A stretch of DNA of 64,000 nucleotides. It comes from Alphaproteobacteria bacterium. GTDB lineage: Bacteria; Pseudomonadota; Alphaproteobacteria; Micavibrionales; Micavibrionaceae. A program made the position numbers and the translations under genes. The stretch is from the NCBI GenBank assembly GCA_021775955.1, contig JAJFGU010000014.1:159010-223009 (forward strand), in the 5' to 3' direction. Below are positions 27,609-36,035 of this stretch, one piece after another. The stretch's first letter is position 1; each line of letters begins with the position of its first letter. A model generated the notes under the pieces. It was given only the letters and a program-made list of their open reading frames with translations, ran no database searches and was not told the DNA's origin.

Positions 27609-27652
27609 TTTATGTGGATAAAGAATTTTTTTTCAACGAGGGGCTTGGAATC
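27609..27652 (+). promoter_or_regulatory. Candidate DnaA box and GANTC site upstream of gcrA
   Basis: TGTGGATAA at 27613-27621 is the exact complement of the consensus DnaA box TTATCCACA. GAATC at 27648-27652 is a GANTC site, the target of the CcrM methyltransferase. Both lie 100-145 bases before the gcrA start. In Caulobacter gcrA is activated by DnaA, and GcrA acts through GANTC-methylated promoters; here the arrangement suggests similar control, but that is an inference from spacing only. Confidence 0.55.
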
Positions 27653-27755
27653 TCCATACGCATCCTGCTACAGTGGGTGCTCTTACATCAGAGCGGTTGT
27701 TTAGTGTTTTAAATCAGGCTGTTAGCCTGCATCAAATATTTATGAGGATTGATAG

Positions 27756-28271
27756 ATGAGTTGGACTGACGAGCGGGTTGCATTGCTTACAAAGTTATGG
27801 GGAGAAGGTAAGACAGCCGCAGAAATAGCGTCAGCTCTTGGAGGGGTTACCAGAAACGCCGTAATCGGCAAAGCCCATCGCCTCAAGCTTTCCAATCGCG
27901 TTTCTCCTATTCAGCAAAACAAAAAACCTGTGGCACAGGCACCCAGTTCCGTCCCCAAGACAGAGCCAAAACTTCCGGTGAAATCTGTATCGGCAGCTAG
28001 GAGTGACGGCAAACCAAGTGTTAAGCTTCTAGATCTGGAATCCGATATGTGCCGTTGGCCTTTGGGTGATCCGCAGGAGGAAAAATTTGGTTTTTGCGGC
28101 GCGGGTAAGATGTCCGGCGTTCCCTATTGTGAAGAGCATACAAAGCTCGCTTATCAGGCTGCCAGCCGCAACCGCATCCTACAGGCCAAGGATTTTGAAG
28201 AAAAGAAGGCAAAAACGGATGAAGAGAAAGAGCATGAGCAGCAGGAGGTCAAGGCTGCCGTTAGTGGGTAG
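27756..28271 (+). CDS. gcrA: Cell cycle regulator GcrA
   Basis: The 171-residue protein starts MSWTDERVALLTKLWGEGKTA and continues with NAVIGKAHRLKLS, the DNA-binding helix-turn-helix of GcrA. After a Pro/Lys-rich linker comes a C-terminal region with CRWPLGDPQEEKFGFCGAG and YCEEH, which in GcrA contacts the sigma factor region and holds conserved cysteines. GcrA is an alphaproteobacterial activator of cell-cycle genes at CcrM-methylated promoters. A short GAGGATTG purine stretch precedes the ATG, and a strong terminator follows the gene. Confidence 0.95.
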   Translation: MSWTDERVALLTKLWGEGKTAAEIASALGGVTRNAVIGKAHRLKLSNRVSPIQQNKKPVAQAPSSVPKTEPKLPVKSVSAARSDGKPSVKLLDLESDMCRWPLGDPQEEKFGFCGAGKMSGVPYCEEHTKLAYQAASRNRILQAKDFEEKKAKTDEEKEHEQQEVKAAVSG

Positions 28272-28295
28272 ATTTTCCTTGAAAATATTGTATTT

Positions 28296-28322
28296 AAGCC
28301 GCCTGATAGAGGCGGCTTTTTT
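28296..28322 (+). terminator. Rho-independent terminator after gcrA
   Basis: AAGCCGCCT and AGGCGGCTT form a nine-base-pair stem around GATAG, ending in a T run of six. Confidence 0.92.
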
Positions 28323-28387
28323 ATTGCGCGATAACCATGTAAGCTACCGAAGTTGGGCCGAAAAGCCCTAAATTAAGGCTTTAAAAT

Positions 28388-29470
28388 ATGAAATCTTCAA
28401 AACTAATCGCTGTCGGAATTGCGCTGTTCGCCCTGGTCTGGATTCTGTCCGGGGTAATTTTTTCCGGCGGGGAAAAGCGGCCGGACAAAAAAGCGGCAAG
28501 CGCCCAGCTCGCGCAAAAAATTATGGAAGTGCGGGTCAGGGATTTAAGCGCGCAGCCTTTTGCCAATGACGTTATTGTAACTGGCCGTAGCCGCGCCTCG
28601 CGTAAAGTGGAGGTCAAGGCGGAAACCGATGGTCAGGTGAAAGAGTTGTTGAAACAAGAGGGTGATGCCGCCGAAGATCAGGAGATTATCGCCAAAATTG
28701 AGCTGCGCGACCGTGCCGCAAAAGTCAAAGAAGCGAAGAAGCGCGTTTCCCAAAGACAGATTGAATATAATGCCGCCAAGAAGCTCGAGAACAAGGGCTT
28801 TAATTCTAAAGTGCGGCTGGCGCAGACTTTGGCAGATTTAGAAACGGCGCGTGCTGAATTGAAAAATGCGGACGTTGATTTGGCCAAAACAGAGATCAAA
28901 GCGCCGCTTGAGGGCTTGATCCTTGACCAGTCAATTGAAGTTGGCGATTTCGTATCTGTCGGCGATCCGCTCTTTACTGTGGTCGATTTGGACCCGATCG
29001 AGCTGGTGGCTTTTGTCTCGGAGCGTAATATCTCCGAGATGAAACACGGCCAGAGCGCCAGGGCCGAATTCTTAAACGGCCGCGTTTTAGAGGGCAAAAT
29101 CACTTATATCGCCCCGGCTGCCGATCCGCAAACCAGAACCTTCCCGGTTGAAATTTCTGGCGCTAACGCAGATTTACAGCTTAAAGAAGGCCTGACAGCC
29201 AAGGTCTTTATCCCGGTTGAGGCCAAGCCCGCACATAAAATTTCTCCTTCTGTGTTATCGCTGAACGATGGTGGTCAGGTTGGCGTGAAAATCGTGGGTG
29301 AGGGCGATATAGTCGAATTTAAACCTGTTACAATCCTGGCCGACACGCCTAAGCATATGTGGGTTGGCGGCCTGCCGGAAAAAGTGACGCTGATCACCGT
29401 CGGACAGGACTTTGTCATTCACGGCCAGCGTGTCAAACCGGTTAAGGCCGAAGGGGATGGGTTGTTATGA
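28388..29470 (+). CDS. RND efflux pump periplasmic adaptor (membrane fusion protein)
   Basis: The 360-residue protein has an N-terminal membrane anchor (about residues 5-26), then a split lipoyl domain (KAETDGQVKELLKQEGDAAEDQ and ITKAPLEG-like IKAPLEGLILDQ), an alpha-hairpin between them, and beta-barrel regions near ELVAFVSERN, as in the HlyD/AcrA adaptor family. It would bridge the inner-membrane pump and an outer-membrane channel. The stop overlaps the pump gene by four bases. No outer-membrane TolC gene is present in the window. Confidence 0.9.
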   Translation: MKSSKLIAVGIALFALVWILSGVIFSGGEKRPDKKAASAQLAQKIMEVRVRDLSAQPFANDVIVTGRSRASRKVEVKAETDGQVKELLKQEGDAAEDQEIIAKIELRDRAAKVKEAKKRVSQRQIEYNAAKKLENKGFNSKVRLAQTLADLETARAELKNADVDLAKTEIKAPLEGLILDQSIEVGDFVSVGDPLFTVVDLDPIELVAFVSERNISEMKHGQSARAEFLNGRVLEGKITYIAPAADPQTRTFPVEISGANADLQLKEGLTAKVFIPVEAKPAHKISPSVLSLNDGGQVGVKIVGEGDIVEFKPVTILADTPKHMWVGGLPEKVTLITVGQDFVIHGQRVKPVKAEGDGLL

Positions 29471-32400
29471 CCGGCTCGCTTATTCATGCGGCCATTCATC
29501 ACAGCCGGACGGTTTTATCCATCCTTGTTCTTTTGCTTATTTCCGGCGCTTACGCCTATATCAATATTCCCAAGGAATCCTCACCGGATATTGATATTCC
29601 ACAAATCTATATTTCGATGTTTCTCGAGGGCATTTCCCCCGGCGATTCCGAGCGGCTCTTGCTACGTCCGATGGAGCAGGAGCTCACCAGCATTGAGGGC
29701 GTCAAGGAGATGAAATCATCGGCCTATCAGGGCGGCGGGTTTGTGCTGCTCGAATTTCTGGCAGGGTTTGATAAGGACAAAGCGCTGGATGATGTGCAAA
29801 AGGCTGTCGATCAGGTGCGCCCCGATTTGCCCGATGATGTCGAGGAGCCAAACGTTACAGAGGTGAACTTCAGCCTGTTTCCGGTTGTGGTTGTTACCCT
29901 GTCGGGTAGCGTGCCGGAGCGAACGCTTTTGGCGCTGGCCCGGGATTTACAGGATAAAATTGAATCTGTCGGCTCGGTCCTGGAGGCCAATATCGCAGGG
30001 GATCGGGAGGAGCTGGTTGAAATACTGGTCAAGCCTGAGCTTTTGGAGAGCTACGCCCTCGACGGGACAGAAATTCTGAATTTCTTTAATCTTTCCAACC
30101 GTCTGGTGGCGGCGGGCAATCTGGATACCGGGGCCGGCAGCTTTGCCATTGAGGTTCCTGGCCTGTTTGAAACGGTTTATGATGTCATGAACATGCCGCT
30201 GAGCGTCAGCGGCGATTCCGCGATTAAAGTGAAAGACATCGCCGAAATTCGACGCACCTTCAAGGATGCGGCAAGTTTCGCCCGGCTAAACGGCGAGCGC
30301 GCCATTGCCCTTGAAGTCGTCAAGCGCTCGGGTGAAAACATCATCGATACCATTGAAGCGGTGCGCGATGTGGTCGAACAAGAGCGCCAGTTCTGGCCCG
30401 AGAATGTCGAAATTTCTTATACTCAGGACGAGTCCGAAAACATCAAAACCATGTTGCTCGATTTGCAGAATAATGTAATCAGCGCGATTTTGCTGGTGAT
30501 GATCGTTGTTGTTTTTGCGCTGGGAACGCGCTCGGCTGCATTGGTAGGCATTGCTATACCCGGGGCTTTTTTGACGGGAATTTTGTTTCTTTTTGCGTCC
30601 GGTTATACGGTCAATGTCGTGGTACTTTTTGCTCTCATCTTGTCGGTTGGCATGCTGGTCGACGGCGCGATTGTGGTGACCGAATATGCCGATCGCAAAA
30701 TGTCGGAAGGTCTGCCCAGGGATGAAGCTTACGCCGCCGCAGCCACGCGCATGTCCTGGCCGATTATTTCCTCGACGGCGACGACCCTGGCGGCGTTTGC
30801 GCCTTTGCTGTTCTGGCCCGATATTGTCGGTGAGTTCATGAAATATATGCCGATTACCCTGATTGCAGTTCTGGCAGCCTCGCTCATGATGGCGCTGATA
30901 TTTGTGCCGACCTTGGGTGCGATTTTCGGCAAAGCTGGCGCTGCGAGCGATCCCGAAACCATGAAAATGCTGGGGGCTGCAGAAACCGGTGATCTTAAAA
31001 GCATTACGGGGTTTACCGGCTGGTATCTCGGCTTTCTTGAAAAAGCGCTGAGTCATCCGGGGAAAATACTATTAACTGCGGTTGTTCTACTGGTCGGCGT
31101 GCAGGTTTCTTACGCCAAGTTTGGCCGCGGCGTTGAGTTTTTCCCCGATATAGAGCCGGAATTTGCATCTGTGCTGGTGCATGCGCGCGGTAATCTTTCT
31201 ATTTATGAGCAGGATTATCTGGTGAAGGAGGTTGAAGAGCGGATTTTGGATGCGCCGGGTATTGAGACTTTTTACACAAGGGTCGGTAAACCGGCGAAAA
31301 AAGGTTCGGATATGGCCGAGGATGTCATTGGGCAAATCCAGGTACAGTTCGAAAATTGGGGCCACGGACGTGCCTCCGTTGACAATATCCTGAATGATAT
31401 CAGGGCGCGCACAGCCGATCTTTCTGGGATTTCTGTTGAATTGCGAAAACAGGAAGGCGGGCCGCCGACAGGCAAGGCGGTGCAGGTACAGCTCTCTTCA
31501 CGCTTTCCGCAAAAGCTGGAGCCGGCGGTGAAACAAATTCTGGCTATTTTCGACGAAGTTGGCGATTTCATAGATATTGAAGACAGCAGGCCTCTTCCCG
31601 GCATTGAATGGGAAATGGATGTTGACCGCTCCCAGGCGGCAAAATTCGGCATTAACATCACGACCATCGGCTATTACATCCGCATGGTGACCAACGGACT
31701 TGTGGTAGCCGAGTACAGGCCCGATGACAGCGAGGATGAAATTGATATTGTGGTGCGTCACGATACAAATGAACGTACGCTGGATCAGCTTGATCGCGTG
31801 CGGATCGAAGGCAGCGGCGGCTCTGTGCCGATCAGCAGCTTTACCACCCGCAAAGCCAGGCCGGCTGTCGGGGTTATCAATCGCTCCGACCAAAAGCGCG
31901 TGATTACAGTGCAGGCGGAATTGCCGCCCGGTGTTAACACGGCTGCCAAAGTTGAGCAGATCAAATCCTGGCTGGCGCAAAATGCCGATAAGCTTGATCC
32001 GGAAATTGACATTACCTTTAAAGGCGAAGATGAAAAGCAAAATGAGTCGCAAGCCTTCCTGATGAAAGCGTTCATGGTGGCCCTTTTTATGATGGCGATT
32101 ATTCTGGTGACCCAGTTCAATAGTTTCTACAGCGCGCTCCTTATTTTGAGTGCCGTTATCATGTCGACCATCGGCGTGATGATTGGCCTTATGGTTACGG
32201 GTCAGCCCTTTGGTATTATTATGAGCGGAGTAGGCGTGATTGCGCTGGCCGGGATTATCGTCAATAACAATATCGTCCTGATAGATACATTTGATCATTT
32301 GCGTGAAAAATACGGCGATACAATGGACATAAAGGAAATTGTCTTGCGCACCGGAGCGCAGCGTTTGCGGCCCGTTCTTCTTACCACCATCACAACGGTT

Positions 32401-32646
32401 ATCGGCCTGATGCCGATGGTGTTGCAGATGAATATTGATTTCGCTTCCCGTACAGTTAGTATCGGCGCGCCATCGACGCAATGGTGGGTCCAGCTATCCA
32501 CTGCCGTGGTGTTTGGCCTTAGTTTTTCGACCGTATTAACACTGATTGTCACTCCTTCCGCGTTAATGCTGCGAGAGAATGTTTCAGGCGGTTTTGTACG
32601 GCTAAAGGGCCGGATTTTTACAGGTCAGAAAAAAGCCTCATCTTAG
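29467..32646 (+). CDS. RND family efflux transporter, inner-membrane pump
   Basis: At 1059 residues this is a full-length HAE1-type RND permease. It has the first membrane helix, a large periplasmic loop (about residues 35-330), a helix bundle including LSVGMLVDGAIVVTEYADR with conserved acidic positions, a second periplasmic loop and a second bundle with GIIVNNNIVLIDTFDHL. It exports small molecules using the proton gradient with the adaptor encoded just upstream. Substrate is unknown; sequence features such as IPGAFLTGILFLFASGYTVN are typical of the less-studied MexK/AcrB-like envelope group. Confidence 0.93.
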   Translation: MTGSLIHAAIHHSRTVLSILVLLLISGAYAYINIPKESSPDIDIPQIYISMFLEGISPGDSERLLLRPMEQELTSIEGVKEMKSSAYQGGGFVLLEFLAGFDKDKALDDVQKAVDQVRPDLPDDVEEPNVTEVNFSLFPVVVVTLSGSVPERTLLALARDLQDKIESVGSVLEANIAGDREELVEILVKPELLESYALDGTEILNFFNLSNRLVAAGNLDTGAGSFAIEVPGLFETVYDVMNMPLSVSGDSAIKVKDIAEIRRTFKDAASFARLNGERAIALEVVKRSGENIIDTIEAVRDVVEQERQFWPENVEISYTQDESENIKTMLLDLQNNVISAILLVMIVVVFALGTRSAALVGIAIPGAFLTGILFLFASGYTVNVVVLFALILSVGMLVDGAIVVTEYADRKMSEGLPRDEAYAAAATRMSWPIISSTATTLAAFAPLLFWPDIVGEFMKYMPITLIAVLAASLMMALIFVPTLGAIFGKAGAASDPETMKMLGAAETGDLKSITGFTGWYLGFLEKALSHPGKILLTAVVLLVGVQVSYAKFGRGVEFFPDIEPEFASVLVHARGNLSIYEQDYLVKEVEERILDAPGIETFYTRVGKPAKKGSDMAEDVIGQIQVQFENWGHGRASVDNILNDIRARTADLSGISVELRKQEGGPPTGKAVQVQLSSRFPQKLEPAVKQILAIFDEVGDFIDIEDSRPLPGIEWEMDVDRSQAAKFGINITTIGYYIRMVTNGLVVAEYRPDDSEDEIDIVVRHDTNERTLDQLDRVRIEGSGGSVPISSFTTRKARPAVGVINRSDQKRVITVQAELPPGVNTAAKVEQIKSWLAQNADKLDPEIDITFKGEDEKQNESQAFLMKAFMVALFMMAIILVTQFNSFYSALLILSAVIMSTIGVMIGLMVTGQPFGIIMSGVGVIALAGIIVNNNIVLIDTFDHLREKYGDTMDIKEIVLRTGAQRLRPVLLTTITTVIGLMPMVLQMNIDFASRTVSIGAPSTQWWVQLSTAVVFGLSFSTVLTLIVTPSALMLRENVSGGFVRLKGRIFTGQKKASS

Positions 32647-32786
32647 GGCATTTTTCTCTTTTGTTTTCAGCTACTTAATTATGTGTAAGTTTGTCTAAAA
32701 TTTTAAGTAAATTTTTAGTTTTTTCAGGCATTATAAAAAGTGGGGGAGTTCGTATATTATTAGGAAACAAAAACGGCTACCAAAGT

Positions 32787-33944
32787 ATGAATAATAAAGG
32801 GTTTTCATTGATAGAGTTGTCCATAGCGCTGATTGTTATCGGCTTGCTGGTGACGCCGCTTATTCAGCAATACAACGTCTTGGTGAAACGTAAAAATTAT
32901 GAAGGGACAGGGGGGGCAATGGATTTGGTTGAATCGGCTATGAACGATTTTCTTCAAAGCGAGGGTCGTTATCCGTGTCCTGCCGATATAACTTTGGCGT
33001 CTTCCGACGTCAATATCGGAGTTTTTAGTGGTGCGGATAATATCAGCAGTGGTGAGGAGGCGTGTCCTCCGGCACTTCCTGATGCCAATGGTCCAGCGAT
33101 TGGTGCCTGTGTTGATGGTATCTGTCGTGCTGCCGGGCGTGATGCGGACGGGGTTCCTGGCGGGGACTCCATTCTTATTGGCGGTGTGCCCTATGCAACG
33201 CTGGGGATAACGGAAGATCAGACACATGATGGCTGGAATAGAAAACTTACTTATGTTGTTACCGAGAGTATGACGAATGGCGCCTATAATGAAGATTGGG
33301 GCGCGATTTCCGTTCAGGATGAAAATGCTGAATCACTTATTTCAGAGGTGGATTCTCAGTCCTATCTTTTGGTTTCACACGGTATTAACGGACTTGGTGG
33401 TCATACTGTACAAGGCGTTCAAGTGGGTCCCTGCGCCAATGAAGGTTTTGAGATAGAAAACTGTGACAATGATAATATTTTCGTAGAGATGGGGGACCGG
33501 GGATGGTCGTTGGTAGAAGGACCGGATTACAGCGATGATATCATTGCATATAATTTTAGCGTTTTTGAAGGTATTTGGTCGCTGGCGGCAGATCCCGAGG
33601 ATATAAAAACCAATACCATCGGCAATGTTGGAATAGGGGAAATAGATCCACAACATCCTTTGGATGTAAAAGGAGATATCAAGGCGGTCAAGACACATGC
33701 GGATGAATATTGTAATACGGAAGGTGCTGGGGGTGACTGTTTTGAGCCATCTGTTATCGGTACGGATGGTATAGAGTGCTCAGGCGATGATCAGGCCATG
33801 ACGGGAATAGCAAACAATGATTCTGTTTGTGATCTTGCGCTACCAACAACTATTGTAAAAAAAGGAGACGGGACATGTGCTCCTGGCGAATTTATAAAAG
33901 GAATTTCAGCAGAGGGAGAAGTACAATGCTCGGCAACACCTTAA
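32787..33944 (+). CDS. Pseudopilin-like surface protein 1 (prepilin N terminus plus cysteine modules)
   Basis: The 385 residues begin MNNKGFSLIELSIALIVIG: a short leader, the prepilin peptidase site G|FSLIE with Glu at position +5, and the hydrophobic pilin helix. Then comes a globular region with RYPCPAD near residue 70 and a beta-rich middle. A NVGIGEIDP...LDVKGDIKA segment follows, similar to trimer-forming knob domains seen in tail-fibre-like proteins. It ends with two cysteine-bounded modules, one of them CAPGEFIKGISAEGEVQC. Two similar genes follow. It would be processed by prepilin peptidase and exported by a type II or type IV pilus machine elsewhere. No clear ribosome binding site marks this ATG. 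Confidence 0.75.
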   Translation: MNNKGFSLIELSIALIVIGLLVTPLIQQYNVLVKRKNYEGTGGAMDLVESAMNDFLQSEGRYPCPADITLASSDVNIGVFSGADNISSGEEACPPALPDANGPAIGACVDGICRAAGRDADGVPGGDSILIGGVPYATLGITEDQTHDGWNRKLTYVVTESMTNGAYNEDWGAISVQDENAESLISEVDSQSYLLVSHGINGLGGHTVQGVQVGPCANEGFEIENCDNDNIFVEMGDRGWSLVEGPDYSDDIIAYNFSVFEGIWSLAADPEDIKTNTIGNVGIGEIDPQHPLDVKGDIKAVKTHADEYCNTEGAGGDCFEPSVIGTDGIECSGDDQAMTGIANNDSVCDLALPTTIVKKGDGTCAPGEFIKGISAEGEVQCSATP

Positions 33945-35998
33945 CGGAACAAACACGGAAAGACAGACCTTCGGTTAGGGAAGCGGGTTATACGCTTATT
34001 GAGATGTCGATTGTCATGATCATTGTCGGGACCCTGCTGGCCGGCTTTCTGACAGCTTATAATGTATATCTTAAGAATCAAAAAATAGTTGAGACTGAGT
34101 CCAATATTATCCAGCTTAACAATGCGATTGGAAATTTTAGGGCGCAATACGGACGTTATCCCTGTCCGGCTTCTTTAACACTGCCCAGAACCGATAAAGA
34201 CTACGGCAAGGAAACAGATTGTACGGATACGTCTGTAGCGGTAGGATCTTCCGTTGCTGTTGGCGGTGGTTATGCAGTGGAGCAGAGTATAGCGGCTCGT
34301 ACAATTGACCATGATGATAACGCAGGGACAGCAGAGATCAGGCCGCGTGTGCGCCGGGGCTGGATTCCCTTCAAAAATCTAAATCTTCCTGAGGAAATAG
34401 CTTTTGACGGCTATCGCAATCGCATGAATTTTGGTGTTACCGAAAGATTGGCTGTGGCCGCGACGTTTGATATTTCTCATGGTGGTATATCCATCGTTGA
34501 CGGTCAGGCGATCCCTGAGCCTTTGCTGGGTGTTGACGGATCAGGGCATTTTTTAATTTTTACGTCCGGTGAAAATGAAGCAGGTGCTTATACCAAAACA
34601 GGCGTGCAGGTTGGAGCCTGTCCGGCCTCAGGGCCCGAAAGTGAAAACTGTAATACCAGTTCAGATGCTGTCTATGTTAAGGCTCCGGCAAGCCATACAG
34701 GAACGAATACGCATTACGATGACACCATGGTTTATTATTCACAGACCGATATTCCTCTTTGGCAAAAATCCGATACAGACCAGTTCGATATTCACCAACG
34801 TCCCGGAGGGTTTGTTGGCTTTAAAGATAATGAGCAGGATGATCCGGGTAATACAGCAGAAGTCGGTGGTAAAATGCGCGCCCAGGGCAAGATTAGGGCG
34901 CAGGAAATCTGTAACGATGCTGGCGAATGTATGTCACCCAGTCTTATCGGCGGTTCGTTGATGCCGTCTTGTGACCCGGGTGAGTATATGACAGGGATAA
35001 AAGACGGGGTTCCGGATTGTGAAGCTGAAATCATTGTAAAATGTAATCCGGGTGAAGTTTTAAGAGGTATTGTTGATGGCGAGCTGGATTGTGTAACGGC
35101 GCCTTGTGGCTCGACAAGCGTTTCTCATTGTGGCGGCAACGTGACGTTACCTTTTGGGCAAGACGGCGATTCATTTAAAGCCGAGTCAGGCGATAATTTC
35201 TATCAATGGTATACATGTGAAGACGGCGGCTGGGAATTTGACAGTTCAAAAGGGTCAGGCGGTGATTGTAGCTGTACGCCTGGCGTCGTAACAGAAAGCA
35301 AGAGTTGCGGTTCCAAATTCACAGGTTCTAAAATCGTTACAACAACAACAATTTGTCCTGCGGGCGTGACGACAACCCAGGAAGATAGAAGCGCCTGTGC
35401 TTGTTCACCGGCGACTGAAACTCGCAGTAAAGGCTGTGATTCCAATAACAACAAAGGTGGTCTCATACAGGAAAGATCCTTTACGTGTCCGGATGCCAAA
35501 TGGACAAAATGGGTTGATAAGCCCGGCGGCGATACATGCTATTGCGAAGAGGAAACGAAAAAAGAGACACTTGATTGCTCCGGCGGGAAAAAAGGAACCT
35601 ATAACAGATACAGAGTTTTCAAGTGTCCTGGCGGCTGGCAGGACTGGACATATCCGTCTAATGAAAATTCCTGTACATGTGATCCTGACAGAAAAGAGAC
35701 AAGGAATGTAGAGTGCCCAGGAAAGAAAGTTGGCTCCATTAAGGAAGAGCGTACCTATAATTGCTCTAAAGGGAAATGGGATAAGTGGAAGAAAGTAGAA
35801 GATAATTGTACGGTGCCTCCACCTGTAATATGCCGCTGGGAGAAAAAGTCCAATATCGGCAGGGTGACCACGTCCAGCATGCCAAGCCCCGAAAATAGTG
35901 ATAACTGCACCTGTGGCAGTCCGGACCAGTCATGTTTTACTGTTGGTCAGGCCGGTCGCTGGTACAACAAATGGAGTTGCCAGTGCAGCGTCAAATAA
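33926..35998 (+). CDS. Pseudopilin-like surface protein 2, large, with four cysteine-rich repeats
   Basis: From the ATG at 33926 (ribosome binding site GAGGGAGAAG) the protein has 690 residues. The leader is unusually long, about 21 residues, before the prepilin site G|YTLIEM; the hydrophobic helix and the RYPCPASLTLP segment then match the neighbours. Residues about 345-395 hold two CxPGE...G...C modules. From about residue 448 to 640 four repeats of roughly 45 residues follow, each with CxC, a Cys about 10 on, and a WxxW-like pair, and a final cysteine-rich end. The start overlaps the previous gene by 19 bases. The function is unknown; an adhesin or secreted tip is likely from the architecture. 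Confidence 0.75.
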   Translation: MLGNTLTEQTRKDRPSVREAGYTLIEMSIVMIIVGTLLAGFLTAYNVYLKNQKIVETESNIIQLNNAIGNFRAQYGRYPCPASLTLPRTDKDYGKETDCTDTSVAVGSSVAVGGGYAVEQSIAARTIDHDDNAGTAEIRPRVRRGWIPFKNLNLPEEIAFDGYRNRMNFGVTERLAVAATFDISHGGISIVDGQAIPEPLLGVDGSGHFLIFTSGENEAGAYTKTGVQVGACPASGPESENCNTSSDAVYVKAPASHTGTNTHYDDTMVYYSQTDIPLWQKSDTDQFDIHQRPGGFVGFKDNEQDDPGNTAEVGGKMRAQGKIRAQEICNDAGECMSPSLIGGSLMPSCDPGEYMTGIKDGVPDCEAEIIVKCNPGEVLRGIVDGELDCVTAPCGSTSVSHCGGNVTLPFGQDGDSFKAESGDNFYQWYTCEDGGWEFDSSKGSGGDCSCTPGVVTESKSCGSKFTGSKIVTTTTICPAGVTTTQEDRSACACSPATETRSKGCDSNNNKGGLIQERSFTCPDAKWTKWVDKPGGDTCYCEEETKKETLDCSGGKKGTYNRYRVFKCPGGWQDWTYPSNENSCTCDPDRKETRNVECPGKKVGSIKEERTYNCSKGKWDKWKKVEDNCTVPPPVICRWEKKSNIGRVTTSSMPSPENSDNCTCGSPDQSCFTVGQAGRWYNKWSCQCSVK
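35267..35815 (+). repeat. Coding region of four cysteine-rich repeats in surface protein 2
   Basis: The translated segment divides into four units of about 45 residues beginning CSC, CAC, CYC and CTC. Each has E-T/S-R/K-x-x-x-C around residue 13, a Gly-rich turn, a Cys-Pro-like step and, in the last three, a W-x(2-3)-W pair. The pattern is reminiscent of thrombospondin type 1 modules but shorter and with different cysteine spacing, so I do not call it TSP1. The nucleotide copies have diverged, which suggests old duplications. Confidence 0.6.
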
Positions 35999-36035
35999 TA
36001 GGTGCTATCGTTAGATAAGGCAGCAAGAGAGACAG

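Noticed and set aside
31498..32481. Minus-strand frame of 327 codons
   Set aside because: Antisense shadow of the RND pump gene; His/Asn-rich composition without motifs.
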